This document shows, piece by piece, positions 22,236 through 34,330 of a stretch of DNA of 64,000 nucleotides. Position numbers and translations under genes: made by a program. Positions within the stretch are counted from its first letter, which is position 1. Every line of letters begins with the position of its first letter. The notes under the pieces are model-generated. The model was given only the letters and a program-made list of their open reading frames with translations. It made no database searches and was not told where the DNA came from. Source of the DNA: Hyaloperonospora brassicae (taxonomy: Eukaryota > Oomycota > Peronosporomycetes > Peronosporales > Peronosporaceae); NCBI GenBank assembly GCA_947650285.1, contig CANTFL010001466.1, forward strand, positions 1 through 64,000, written 5' to 3'.

Positions 22236-23110
22236 AATACATATGTCATGTTTAACCTGTCGCTGCGTTTGGAAGTTGCACGGCATTGGCCGCAAGCTTT
22301 GCTAGTGAGTCTACAGACTACTGAACTTGCTGGAGGACAAACAGTAGAGAAAGAGTGACGTGCAAAAGAGACGTTTGCGAAAAGGAATAAGCAGCACGTT
22401 AGTTGAATATACGGAGCGACGTCATGCAAAAGGTGCGACGCGCGACAAAAGATCACGCTGTGTTTTGGTGCCATCTACCCATGAGCACGTCGCGGACGTC
22501 AAACTTGGGGTGTCTCGATATGGTTGTCATTGGGGTTCAAGTGTGATGACGAGGTGCCCGCAGTGTGGGGAGCAAACACCCTGTCGCCGTGTCATGCGTT
22601 CCGCCGCCGCATATGTCTCTAGCAAGTACATTGAGCTGCTCAACTGTCGAAAAGTTTGGTAAGTTAGTTTGCATCGTGTACGACGGCGAAGAGATACGAA
22701 GACTGCATGTACAGACAGACGTTTGGAAGAGCAATCGTTCTTATCATTCGGCAAGACGTCTCGCTGAAGTGACAATTTGTCCGCGTGGCTGTTGGAGTAC
22801 CCAATTGACTTCGTGTGTGTACCTTCAACCACTGCTCCTTTTGATTCGTGGACTAGCTGTAGAGCTGTGATCGTGTTCTCGGAGCAATTCTGCTGCTGCG
22901 GATGTCAGAATTGCATTGGCGGTAAGCACGTCGTCCCGTTCCTATCCTAATGTCATGATGACCTTGGTAGAGAATGACAAAGCACCGTGTCCCAGGCTTC
23001 TCGCCGTATAATTCATCACCTATTGGCGATGGCAAAGTGCCGATTGTTTGCAAACTCTTCGTCGCGGCAGTCGTCGATCCGTTCCATTTAAGGTAGCTAT
23101 AGTACTGACT
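22236..23110 (-). repeat. Unclassified dispersed repeat, copy 1, right part
   Basis: Continues the repeat interrupted by the Copia element. It aligns in reverse complement with about 38930-39803 (for example GCACGGCATTGGCCGCAAGC, CACGCTGTGTTTTGGTGCCA and AAAGTGCCGATTGTTTGC). Open frames of about 100 codons are conserved between the two copies on both strands, but I recognise no domain. Confidence 0.8.
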
Positions 23111-23547
23111 TTGCACTGCCAGCATGCGTGTAGAAACCCTTACGCAAGACATATATGACGCTTCTTTTTGTTGAATATACTCTTCTCCTCTCACTCGAAT
23201 GAGTCCAACGATGGACTGGACTTCGATCCTCATGATCAAATATATTTCGACAGCATCGCCTTTTGTGTTATTGAGTGGCTGGTCCGGTCACCAGTGAAGG
23301 CTAATGTAAAGTGCTACACGTACGAGGCCCGAGGAGAATGACAACCAGCTGGAGAGGGGTTACCAGCAGCGACGCGGGGTGCGCCAGAAAGCAAGCAGAG
23401 TCCATTGTGGTGCTTACCTGTATAGTTGTTGCATCAGATTGAATATGTCCAAACATGGTGAGAAGTGTCGTCAATGTTCAACAAGAAAGATTCTCATTCA
23501 GACGCCCTGATAAACAGCTGCCTTAAGGCAAACTATTCGAGGCTAAT
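23111..23547. other. No recognisable gene
   Basis: Between the dispersed repeat and the Gypsy LTR. Only short frames are present. Confidence 0.4.
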
Positions 23548-23989
23548 TGTAACGGGGTAGCCCGTTACATGACATTGTCATCAAGAAGAAAATGGCAACA
23601 AAGAATATTGTGCTACATATTCTTCTTGCAATATCACTAAGCATAGTGATATTGTTGAGATGACCGAAGGGTCTACTCATTAGTTGATATTGAGACTATA
23701 TCGACCAACCAATCGCTGCTAGACGTGCGCAATGGGTGGTGAGTAGACGTCATCATACGTTTAGTTATATTAATATAGTTAAGTCAGAATAAACAGAGAC
23801 ATAAGATTGATCGGACTTAATTGTATCAAATAACAGTTTTACTTTTACTACGAATAGAGTCTTTAGTTTAGTCGTAACCTTCCTCTGTGTAAGTGTTTAC
23901 ACCTAGCTAAACACAGACCTTCACTATTGTCAGTGAAAGGATAACTCCGTACTGGTAGTCCAGTACGTAGTCGTCGGTGCCCCGTTACA
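23548..23989 (+). repeat. Gypsy 5' LTR
   Basis: TGTAACGGGG to CCCCGTTACA, 442 bp, same family as 432-825. It is followed two bases later by TGGTAGCACTTTGTAG, a TGG-starting candidate primer-binding site. Confidence 0.85.
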
Positions 23990-24039
23990 CCTGGTAGCAC
24001 TTTGTAGTCCATCCAAGGACCATACTCACATCACTCCAC

Positions 24040-25136
24040 ATGAACAATTTGGACGAAGTTGAAGGCGACAGATTTTACGGAACCCGTGAAAGCTACTCCC
24101 ATTCGAGCGATGTCGAATGGAGTGCGATCGAACGAATGAGTTCGACCGTTGTTGAAGAGGCTATCTGGGACATGCTGTCCACAAGGGTAAGAGACCAGCA
24201 GCATGCGTCATCAGCAAGTTCTTGCAACAATAAAGTTGATGAGTCGCGAGCTCAGGTGACATTGTTGCAACAACAAGATCATAGCGGACTGAAGCACTGA
24301 CAGCAACAGTCTCAGTTCGCAGAGTCGACGCGTGAGCGTCGACGGAAATCTCTAAAACAAGACATGTACAGGTATCACGGAGTCGAAAACGACTCCCTGC
24401 TGAGATGGTTCGTTGAAGTCGACGATGATATTGAGGCTCGTCGCGTCGACGATGAGCGAATGCAAGTCGTATTTGCTCAGTCGTGCTTGGCAGGGAACGC
24501 CATGAACTAAGCGCTGAATCTCAAGTTGCACGATCCAAACGTGTTTGGGTCGTTAGACATCTTTAAGACCCTGCTCAGAGAAACGTTTACCCCACTCGGG
24601 GCAGATTTCAGAACTCTATCTGAACTCCTCGTGATCAAACAGGGTAAGCGAAAGGTTTACGCTTACGCCCAACATGGTCGCTACCTTGCCAGTTGCATGG
24701 TAGTGAACCTGTGAGTGAATATTTGTCGATCGCAATATTCATTCAAGGACTTTCAAATGGTCCCGTCCGGGATCACCTGTTTCGCGGAGAGCTAAAGACG
24801 CTCTCCAAAGCAATCTACGCTGCGGAGCAGGAAGACTTTAGTTTGAGATAGGCTCACACCACGCTGACCCCCTATCGGCCACAGAGACGACCACCGGTCG
24901 GAGGTCCAGAGCCAATGGATCTCTATAATGTCGAAAGCGAGAAACCTCGCCCTTTGAACGACAAGCGATTGCTGAGATGCCATTGCTTTCATAAACTGGG
25001 ACACCACTCATATGAATGCAGTATCACTCGCTCAGAAACCCGCGGTGATGAGCGCGGTAACCGTCCACCAGTCAGAAGAATTGGGGGAGGAGAGTTCGAT
25101 GTTCTTGCAAAGCCGCAACAACGAGGTGGGTCATAA
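24040..25136 (+). pseudogene. Gypsy gag
   Basis: Starts with an ATG at 24040. After an in-frame stop at 24298 the retrotransposon-gag fold is readable (DSLLRWFVEVDDDIEARRV, FAQSCLAGNAMN, ALNLKLHDPNVF, LRETFTPLGADFR). A degenerate zinc knuckle follows (CHCFHKLGHHSYEC near 24980; spacing C-x-C-x5-H-x4-C rather than C-x2-C-x4-H-x4-C). In-frame stops make it inactive. Confidence 0.82.
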
Positions 25137-27960
25137 AAGAATGGACGGGGTCAGTAGGGGCGGATCGCCCTACTGATCCAGCAATATCACGAGATTTTGC
25201 AAATCTAATGACGAAGGTTGATCCAGACACACAGTCACTGTGTGTCTCTGCAGCTATTGATGAGGTGTCCCTCATCGCCTTGATATTGGAAGTGACAAAG
25301 GACTTTTTACTTCGTGCCCTTGTTGACTGTGGGGCGTCGGACACTGTTGTTCGTCTTCAGTCACTAGAGGCTGAAAAAATAGACTTTGTGGAGCGGGAGA
25401 TCCCTCCAACGAGAAGGACGATGCGCCTAGAGAGAGTCGCATCGATCACTATGGAGAAACGTGTAATCGGCATCCACTATACGTTACAAGACTAACATTA
25501 CGATGATAAATTCATCGTACTGGACATGGATGACAAATTCGATGTCATCCTCGGACCACCTTGGCTCAGGAGATACGAGCCAAGAGTAAGCTGGCAGCAT
25601 CGCTCAGTAACAAAGCCTGCCACTTGTTCACCCGATGACCATCTGAAGAACGTCTTGTAACACTCACATTCCTGTGCGTGTACTATGAGCGAGTGCGATG
25701 GCTTCACTTTTTATACGGTCGTTAGCATGACTGAACAAGAATACAGTGTAGATGATCTCTAGATTGTGGAGAAAGCTCCCCAGAATCCTGTGGGTGTTAT
25801 ATCCCAGGAAGTAATCAAGACATTGAACGTCTTGATTAATGGCGGATAAAGCGTAGGCGCTTACATGCTCTATCTGGTTGTGCCTCCGAAGTTAACTACG
25901 AAGATAACTCAATTGCCAACGCTAGACCCAAAACGGTTCTTGCGTGATCTGCGCGGTGGCAAAGTCAAGCAGATCTGTGTACTCGTCGCGGAGGACGAGT
26001 ACGTCACCGATATCAGATCAATAATGGTCTTTACTGATACATAACGGGTTCTCAGCAGCTCATCGACGGACGAAAGTGTCATTGATGAGAAGACTCGGAT
26101 CGAATGATATGCATCTCAATCCTGGAAGTCGCTTCAGAAAAATCCTTTGTATAAGGATTTGATCGAATTCAAGGACGTATTCCTGAATCAGTACCATGCG
26201 AGTTGCTCAAGAATAAAGGCACTCGACCCGAGATCGAGCTCAGACCGGGCTCAAAGTATTGTGTCATGAAGCAGTGGCCACTGCCTCATGAACAAGTACT
26301 AGCGATCGACAAGCTCTTTTCCGATCGCTTTGCAGCGGATAATGTGAGGGATTCAACTTCCCTTCACAGCTCTCCGACCTTCTGTGTGCGAAATGCCACA
26401 GGAGGATGGCGAATTGTGCGTACATATAACAAATACTGCAACGATACCGGCTCAGACGACGATACTTAGGAAGTAAATATCATATATAATATGTCAAAGA
26501 GTACCATCTTCTCATTCATAAATCTGATGGATGGCTTCCATCAGATCCTCATGCGTGAACGGGACGTCCCGTACACAGCAGTGAGAATTCCCAGTGGTAT
26601 GCTATGGGAATGGCTAGTGATGCCGCAGGGAGTGAGTAATGCCCTGAAACTTTCAACAGATGTGTAACAAATCTTTTGAGACCGGTGCGTGATTTCGCAC
26701 CGAGTTACTTCGACGATGTGCTCGTCCATAGCCGGGCTATGGACGGAAAGACGGACGTTGAAGTTGACAGAACTCACGTTCGTCAGGTCCTTCAACTTAT
26801 GCGCAAGCATACGTCGTACACCACCCTCAAGAATTGTATACTCGCGGCTAGCGAAATACCACTTCTTGGGTGCATCGTGGGTAAGCGCGGCGTACGCCCT
26901 GATCCCAAAAAGATTAAGGTCATCACCGACTGGCCAGTGCCAGTCGATTTTAAAGGACTTTGCAAATTCCTTTGGCTTAGCGGTGTACTTGCACAAGTAA
27001 TCACGCAACTACGCCAAGATGACTGCTCATCGTTCTTGTTTGCTCAAGAAAAATGTGAAGTGGTCATGGAACGCTGACTGTCACCGTTCCTTAAAATTTA
27101 TCAAGCAAAGCTTAATGCAATCGCCCATCTTGGCGATTGACGACCAGGACAGATCATTCCATGTGGTCTGTGACGCCAGCGATTTTGCAATTGGCTATGT
27201 GTTGATGCAATGTGACACAGACGGCGCAGAGCGCGTCGTCTATCAGTCGCGTCAGCTGCAACCAGCTAAAGCAATCACCCAGTGCATGACAACGAACTCC
27301 TTTCCATTTCTATGCACTGGCTAAGTTCCGGGTCTATCTCTTGGAAGATAGACCGTTCATCGTCTATACGGACCATGCGTCACTACGCACGGCCGTAAAC
27401 AGTCCACATCTATCACAACAAATGGTAAATTGGCTGTCTTTCTCCGCCGAGTATAACGTTTTCGTGTATTATAAACCAGGACGACTTAACGTCGTCGCTG
27501 ATGCGCTTTCGCGTTGGCCCAATTTTGAGCCGAATACGCCGTTCAACAGTGAGGATTTACCTACTATTGCGACACTTACAGTCAGTGTGCCGTCGTCGCC
27601 TTTACTCGACGACGCGCGGAAGTCATACGCAGGAGATATAAATCTCCTCCAGTTAATGTATCACCTTGCGAGTCCATCCCGTAAATTCTTGTTGGATTTG
27701 CCGGCTCTATACCGTTCCTCTCTAGATCGGTATACAAATCGCAATTGTCTGCTAAACTATTCAGCAGTTGCCGACAATACACCTCGTGTCGTCATTCCCG
27801 ATCATGGTGATTTGCATTTACGCATCATGCTAAGATGTCACGATGCGCGATCAAGCGGGCATCGTGGTAGAGAAAATACCTACCTTACGGTAAGTCGTGA
27901 CTTTTACTGGTCCCTCCAGTATCAGTTTGTGCGCAAGTTCATTCGTTCTTGCTAGTTCTA
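25137..27960 (+). pseudogene. Gypsy pol: protease, RT, RNase H, partial integrase
   Basis: Protease: LVDCGASDTVV near 25320 (usually D-S-G-A-S) and VILGPPWLRRYEP near 25550. RT: MKQWPLPHEQVLAIDKLF, GGWRIVRTYN, MDGFHQILM, VMPQGVSNA and the catalytic YFDDVLVHS near 26710. RNase H: FHVVCDASDFAIGYVLMQ, VYTDHASLRTAV, YKPGRLNVVADALSRWP near 27340-27520. The integrase H2C2 zone (SSGHRGRENTYLTVSRDFYW) is cut short near 27955. Several stops and shifts are present (for example near 26470, 26670 and 27005). Confidence 0.9.
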
Positions 27961-28050
27961 TCAACAGGTGAAGCCCAGTCCTTCATCCCGTGCACCTTTA
28001 CAAGCTCTGCCGGTCCCGGCAGAGATTGCATCGATTCAGTATACTTTGTG

Positions 28051-28290
28051 CAAGATGGGTGAGTCAAATTTCAGATGTATAGGAAAGATGTCTTCAATTT
28101 AGGTAGCAGTTGGCTTCGCACATGTTCTACAGCTACGCAAATATACAGACCTGAAGGGAGAAAAGGGTAATGTCCTTGTATCCTTGGACAGCAAAAGGCT
28201 TGATATTTTTAAAACGCCAGTTGATGCGATGGACTTCTTTCCTTAGGGTGAACGAGGACAATTTTTAACCAATAATGCGGATAGTGAATG
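28051..28290 (+). other. Junction between Gypsy and Copia relics
   Basis: A short plus-strand frame (about 28100-28245) reads without stop but has no recognised domain. It may be the decayed Gypsy 3' end. Confidence 0.3.
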
Positions 28291-30420
28291 AAAGAAAATA
28301 GTTTTTTTTTAAATGCACTTGTGCAGAAGATGTTAAAAGGGCAAGTGAATATATCAGTATTCAGCACTCTAGCTCGTCAACACTACAACATGCATGCTTG
28401 TCGGCACTATAACTTGACCATGTCGAGTTCCATTTGGCGACCGCATATCTTCGTCCCACATGTCACTATCACTACACATACTGGTCCCCTGTGGCGACGC
28501 TATTTCCCAGACCCATCTATCAAAATGTTACAAAAACAGCAAATCAAGTCCCGTTGCATGTTACCTGGATTTGGTGGTGCACGATCTCGAATCCGTAATG
28601 ACCTTCCGGAAACGATATCTTCTAAAATTTGCTTCGACCTCAACCTTCGTAGCCTGTAACCTCCAAATTGAACGTCAGTTCAGCGCGTTTATCCTTTGTG
28701 CCGGCAATGACTTTGGTTAAAGATCCGCCATCATGTCTTATGACATGGTAAACTTCGATTGCACCACTCTTCCTTGAACGTGGTGGCAAATGAGCCTTAT
28801 GCATATGTCCACCTGATTCGCGCTCAGCGTATCTTTCTCCGACAAGTTGCTTGATCGCTGCCTGGCTGTCCACCCAAATTATTGGCATGGGCTTGCAAAC
28901 ACGCCATTTCAATTGTCTAACAATTTCTGTACTCCCAACAGTTCTCGAGCGGCTTGAGATGCAGAACTAAATTATGCCTCCATCGTACGTAATGACACAC
29001 CCGGCTTCTTGCACAGCCACATCACAGCAGCATCGTCCTTAGTCATGATGCATCGCGACACAAGCTTCCGATAAGCCTTTGTGGCGGCGAAATTGGCGAC
29101 GCTCAAACTTTCGAGTTGGATGTCACTTGTTGTCGAATTCGCACCATTGTAGATGCAATATTGGAGTCTTCACATCTTCGAGAATCTTACGATGCGCTTG
29201 GCCGTTGTCAAGTCTTAAGTAGTTAAATGTTGTGTTTTGTCTTGTCACCCACCTTGTGCACCGCGAAAACAATATCTGGTGGCGTGCATCTTGAATCCCA
29301 TAGTATAATCGTTATCAGCGGTTAACACCACTTCACACTTTGTCCGTTGTTCACACTCGAAACAGGACTAAAATCGACATTGTTCTTGTTTCCGTTGTTG
29401 CATTCGGCTCCGATCGGCGTACGCACCCCATTTTGCTGACTATATCCCAATCTCCTTTAGTATCAAGTTAACTTCCACCTCATGGTCCAAAATATAGTCT
29501 ATAGAGTCGCTCAACGATATCTGAATCCAAAAACATGCTCATAATCTCCAAGTCTTTAATTGAGTATGTCTCCATGTTCGTAAAAAAGCATCTGCTACAT
29601 CTGTTTGGTACCTGTGACTAGCAGATCGTCAACAAAATTCTATTACGGTACCTTTTTCTCCATTAAAAATTGTAACATGAACACATGGCAGTTATACAGT
29701 GTTAGGTTCCGCTTCGGTGTATTTAGTATTGTAGTAGCTTGCTTCTTAGTCGTCACGATTTCTTTAATTCATAGAGTGGCTTCATCGACAACAACGCTGG
29801 TCGGATTTGATTATCTATGTCAAAACTTTTCATCTCCAGCGCGTCCAATGTCATTCCCTTAGTCATCTTCATTTCGATGTCTTGGTGCATCAGCAAATTG
29901 GCCTGCACGTACGCATTCGAAAGATCCCCATGACGTGTCGGTACGTTCTATCGCCAACTTTAACGTGCCTAAATCCAAGACATCGGCGAACTTCAAGGTG
30001 TAGTTAGCCGCAAAACATTGCTCGTTACCACAGACAACTACCCCGAGCCTTTCATTTCTCAATGTCGCCGTTTGTATTTGCCTTGGTCTTGTATACCCAC
30101 TAGGTGTGCAGTACATGAAAATCATTCGGTGGCAGCACGACTTCCCTAATGTAATTTGGCTAAAAAGCATTTTACACATCAGTTGTCGCCTACAACCATT
30201 CGCGACGATGGTCATTTCTGATGGCTTCCTTCAAGGATCTGAAGTCTTGTGAAGGACATCTTTGACATAATCCAAACGATAATATCGTGTTCGGCCTTGG
30301 ATTTTGTTGTATTTTTCTTCTTAATCGAGCTTGTCACATATCTGCATTACCTATCTTGCGTTCAGAATTATGAGTGTGCCTTTTCTAACCTGCAAAAATC
30401 CCTTAGCTGATAATTGAAGT
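28290..30420 (-). mobile_element. Second Copia element, heavily decayed
   Basis: 28290-28640 resembles the Copia LTR at 17021 (ACTTGACCATGTC, TCGTCCCA and CCCATCTATCA-like blocks), with many changes. To its right, minus-strand relics read as RNase H (WVDSQAAIKQL, 28912-28640) and RT (LPPNDFHVLHT, KTKANTNGDI, VVCGNEQCF, 30215-29859) related to the 17-22 kb element. Every domain is broken by stops. No second LTR was found. Confidence 0.72.
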
Positions 30421-33180
30421 CATCATCCGTACCTGGCCTGTATATCCCGATATGTTTGTCTCGACATGGTGGGTGAAGAATATGGTATTGAATTCAATAA
30501 GTCTATTGGACCTGATTTGTCCAGACTTGCAAACATCTCGATTGCAGATATGCTTAGTAATTGTTCCGGTCTACAACATTAATTGTGTGAACCCGAGTGA
30601 TTGTGGCAGTAACATGTCCTCAGTGTAGAATAATCCAATCGACTATTCTACGCTTCAATACAAAAATTATCTATTTTTTACACGTTTTACGCTTCATCAC
30701 GCTCAACATTCAAGATTGCACAATTTTTCTTGCGAATGTGTCCCAGACACTAGATCATTAACGATAAGAAATTTGATATGTATAACAGTCCAGTAAATCG
30801 TGACCTTCTTTATAATGAGCTGACCAGTAACCAAGAATAAGATCCACGTCGCGAGGTGAGTATCAGTCAAAAGCTAGTAAGTCGGTGATGGTTGAACGTG
30901 TTTTATATACCTGAATAGAAATGATGTTTGGTTGCTAGTATTCCCACTCCGTGCTCATTTTTCTGCTTCTTATGCAAAATATACATGTCGCACAGCTAAA
31001 ATGAACCCCATTAAGTGTAGAAAAACACAATTGACGGTCCGACACGCAATATAATCATACTCAAGCTCCTAATTAGGGTTCTTCTGACATATCCGATATG
31101 ATCATTGACACTTTGCGTGTCGTTAAACCGAAAGACGACCTTTTAAAATGACTTGATCGCAAGTGCTTAATCAGTCCTGTTGTGGAGCATGTTAGCTTTG
31201 AAACTTTTGCTGCTACGTCCCACTATTTTGCTTTGCCTCAGATATATGAATATTTAAGTAACTGAGATTCATCTCGAGCAGCATGCCATCATGAGAAACC
31301 CTTCTCGTTGTCGGAATGTTCATCCATCCCGCTATATATTGCATCAGACGCTTGGGTATATCTTGGTACGATTTTTATCACATGTTCCCTCCATTTACCA
31401 TAATATAACGCAAAAAATAGTTTCATTGGGCAGGTTCGCCAAACGATGTAATCTGATATAGTATCCACACAAGACACGGCGGAGACGACCACGATGCTTC
31501 ATAGTTTTAATTTAACCGTATCCCATCCAGATCTACGAATCATTTCTAATTTCTTCTCGCAATATATCAAGGCTTCATGATATAAAGACTTTCGTTTCTT
31601 AGGGACGCAATCAAATATGTCCACGGCTGCTCATACGGACACATTTGAATAGCGTATGGTGACATTATTGTGCTTCCAAACGTTTTACGCAGCTAATCGA
31701 CGTTGGTTAGGATATTAAGCCATTTTATACATCTGTCTAATTTTGAGATCAATTAATCATGCTCATGATTTGTACAGGTTAACTCTCTATTCTTCATTTA
31801 TACAGCTCGACAACTCTCATATTCGGGGGTAAGAAGCTCTCTCAGCAATGTGTAACCCCGTCAAAAAGCGCAATGGAAAGATTGATGCCTATGACACCAA
31901 AAAACTTCCAATGATTGACCCTGAAGAACATGGCAATGATTGTAATTCCACGGATTTGCAGACAAATATGTGCACAACAAGATTTTACATGTGTCGAAAT
32001 TATTCCACAACGTCCTCCTCTTTTGATTCTTAGAACACATGCTAAGACTTCTATTTTGTTAGACTGGTTTTACCGACTTCCTATTGCTCAGCAAGACGTC
32101 ACGCGTTTGGAATATGGCTGCCAAGAAAATGAGATACGCAAAAAGACTAAGCTGTTACGGTACGTCCCTTTACCGATCAGTCGAAAGAGCAATACTATCG
32201 ACTAGCGGTCTGATTTTTCCACGAGTGATCAACGTTAAAAAATGTTCTACAAGTCAGCGTCACGCAAATATGAACTTCCGATTTATACACGGAGATGTCT
32301 ACGCCTATGCTCCAAACATGTCTAAAGCTGTGCGACCCCATCTGAAGTTCTACGGCTGAAGTCTTGATTCCTTTCTTCTGGTAACCATTTCACGTGACCC
32401 CAATCATCGTCCGTGACATTCCAATCAGCCTTTCTGGCCGGCATATATACAGAAGTGGTGGAGTGGATATCGCTCTTTTAAGGAGTTAGTCCCGAATATC
32501 CACTGGCGCCCGGACGAACGACAAACGGAGGGGGTACTCCGATTCCGTGATGTAGCTTTTACTCACTTTGTGGACCCTTCGTTAGGACGGGTTGCACTCG
32601 TACAGGTGTACTCAAGATGATTCCGAACTTAACTGTGGTTAAGATTGGGGCTGTCACGTGAAAACCTTCACACGATAGCAGGTGTACTTGTGAAGTGCTC
32701 GATAAAAGTAACCGTGATCGCTACGAGGTCGCCTTGTACAAAGTAGGTACTTGATCTGCGATCCTTCTGACTGCTGAAAACGTCTAGCAATCTTGAACCT
32801 GACGCATTTTATTGTTTGCTGTGTCCGATCGCAGTAGGAGTTGTTCTGTTAGAGTCCTTGATTCCTGGCCAAACATTCCAGGGATTCAATTTGATTAGAG
32901 TATGCAACTTGTCTTGACGTCGGGTCGCCAATAATCCAACCCGGAAGAGAAGTCCACATGTGTAATTGGATCAAGTTGAACTTTGTTTAATGTTAACCAA
33001 TCAACCCAAAAACGAACACATCGCTAGGCCTATCGGTATCACGACTTTCGAAGCCACGCGTCCCCCTCTCCAGAAGATCACTCCTTTTTGCCTATATGGT
33101 TTACACCAAGTTTGCCATCTCTGAAATCTTGGTGTAACCTACACCAGACTCGTATGCAACTAGCCCTAGGCCTATGAGAT
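30421..33180. other. AT-rich stretch of decayed mobile-element DNA, no gene
   Basis: Short frames only (for example 31289-31492 minus; 31848-32205 plus). Some may be further Copia relics, but I could not align any convincingly. At 32400-33170 the sequence has a more balanced composition and looks like an old LTR or leader region, again unproven. It includes ACACCAAGTTTGCCATC and, 25 bases on, an inverted GGTGTAACC-type partner. Confidence 0.35.
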
Positions 33181-33185
33181 CAGAT

Positions 33186-33374
33186 CGAGGTCGAGAGATC
33201 GAGACCGTGAGATCGAATCGAGACCGTGAGATCGAATCGAGACCGTGGGGTCGAATCGGGACCGTGAGATCGAATCGGGACCGTGAGATTGAATCGGGAA
33301 CGTGAGATCGAATCTATACCGCGATATCTGATTAAGATCGTGAGGTCTAATCGATACCGCAAGGCCTGACCGTG
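33186..33374. repeat. 19-bp tandem repeat array, about 9-10 units
   Basis: Unit ACCGTGAGATCGAATCGAG. Left-hand units are almost identical; units toward the right diverge step by step (AACGTGAGATCGAATCTAT, ACCGCGATATCTGATTAAG and so on). The repetitive minus-strand frame at 33180-33677 is produced by this array. Confidence 0.9.
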
Positions 33375-33949
33375 ATCGTCTTCAGGGTACGTAACCATCT
33401 CAGCGTCCCCACATATCTCGCCCTTGTCATACACGATCAGGTACGTTTGAGTACCCGATTGTGAGCCACCCTTCCAAGCAAGTTTTCTTCCGATCAGAAT
33501 CCTTTTAGGACTTAACTGACGCATGTGGTCTGTAAGCTCCCACGTCCCAACTGAACGGTATAATCTTGTGATTGTTTTACCACACAGACAGCCCAGCAGT
33601 CGTGGACGAAGATGACGACTGAGACCAAGCCCTTCCTTATTGCGCATAAGATCCCGCTTCTCTAGCGTTATGAGCATCCATCCTTATGTTTTAAATGTAG
33701 CGAACCAAAAATCAGCTGCTTTTGGCTCTTCTTCACCACATATTTCCTCGCGATGCAGGGTCTCTCACGAGCGCGTCTCAGTCTTTAAGGAACATCGAAC
33801 AGGTCCTCCTTTCCTCTCAAGTTCAGCATGTAGTATACAACGCTCGTCGGCCGCGACTATCAACTTCAATCATTCATACCCTCCACACTATCGGAAATTA
33901 TTCACCCTTAGGTTAACACATTAATTTGCTTTGGTCTATCTATCGGGTT
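33375..33949. other. No recognisable gene
   Basis: Continuation of the minus-strand frame and two overlapping plus-strand frames (33640-33924), without domains. Confidence 0.35.
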
Positions 33950-34330
33950 GGCAGTTATGCAACTCGATTTGTATCAGATGTGCTACACCGAAAAATGCAC
34001 ATCGAGTTTACCCTGTCTAGGTATTTAGAGCTCAACACAGGCCCGTAAATCGGCTCGTGGATGCTCAAACGATTTACTAAGTGGGAATTAAAGACTTTCA
34101 TACGACTTAAATGTATATGGGTCGTGGAGCTTAAGACCTAAGACCCACGTCTCCGCACGTCCAGCCAATGCAAACTGGGCGAATTTAGCTTGCGTCTCGT
34201 CTTTGACGATGGGAAAAGCCCTTATGGCATCCTCCAATTCGACAAACCATCTCAGCAGAGAGTCTAACTTGAATGCCTTGCACCTGGAGAATTAATCTTC
34301 AAGCTCTCGGTTTGACGCGTGTGCGTCGAA
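33950..34330 (-). pseudogene. Gypsy gag relic (third Gypsy copy)
   Basis: The minus strand reads a clear gag segment: KAFKLDSLLRWFVELEDAI, RAFPIVKDETQAKFAQFALA, GRAETWVLGLKLHDP, YTFKSYESL, SKSFEHPRADLR. It matches the same region of the gag at 24.4 kb (LLRWFVEVDD, LKLHDPNVF). Neither pol nor LTR of this copy was found nearby. Confidence 0.75.

Larger units (their letters stand above)
23548..28050 (+). mobile_element. Ty3/Gypsy retrotransposon, 3'-truncated and decayed
   Basis: 5' LTR, primer-site candidate, then gag, protease, RT, RNase H and the start of integrase in plus orientation, which is Gypsy order. The sequence stops in the integrase zinc region at about 27955-28050. No 3' LTR follows; at about 28290 a Copia relic begins in the opposite orientation. 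Stops occur in gag (24298, 24510) and repeatedly in pol. Confidence 0.88.

Noticed and set aside
22527..22870. About 100-codon frames on both strands
   Set aside because: Present in the two repeat copies but in mutually exclusive strands with no domain; kept as a repeat rather than genes.
23985..24010. Naming the tRNA for the Gypsy primer site
   Set aside because: The TGG-starting sequence is in the right place, but I cannot match it to a particular tRNA without a search.
33180..33677. 165-codon minus-strand frame with repeating SRSRFDLTV-like units
   Set aside because: Product of the 19-bp tandem array.
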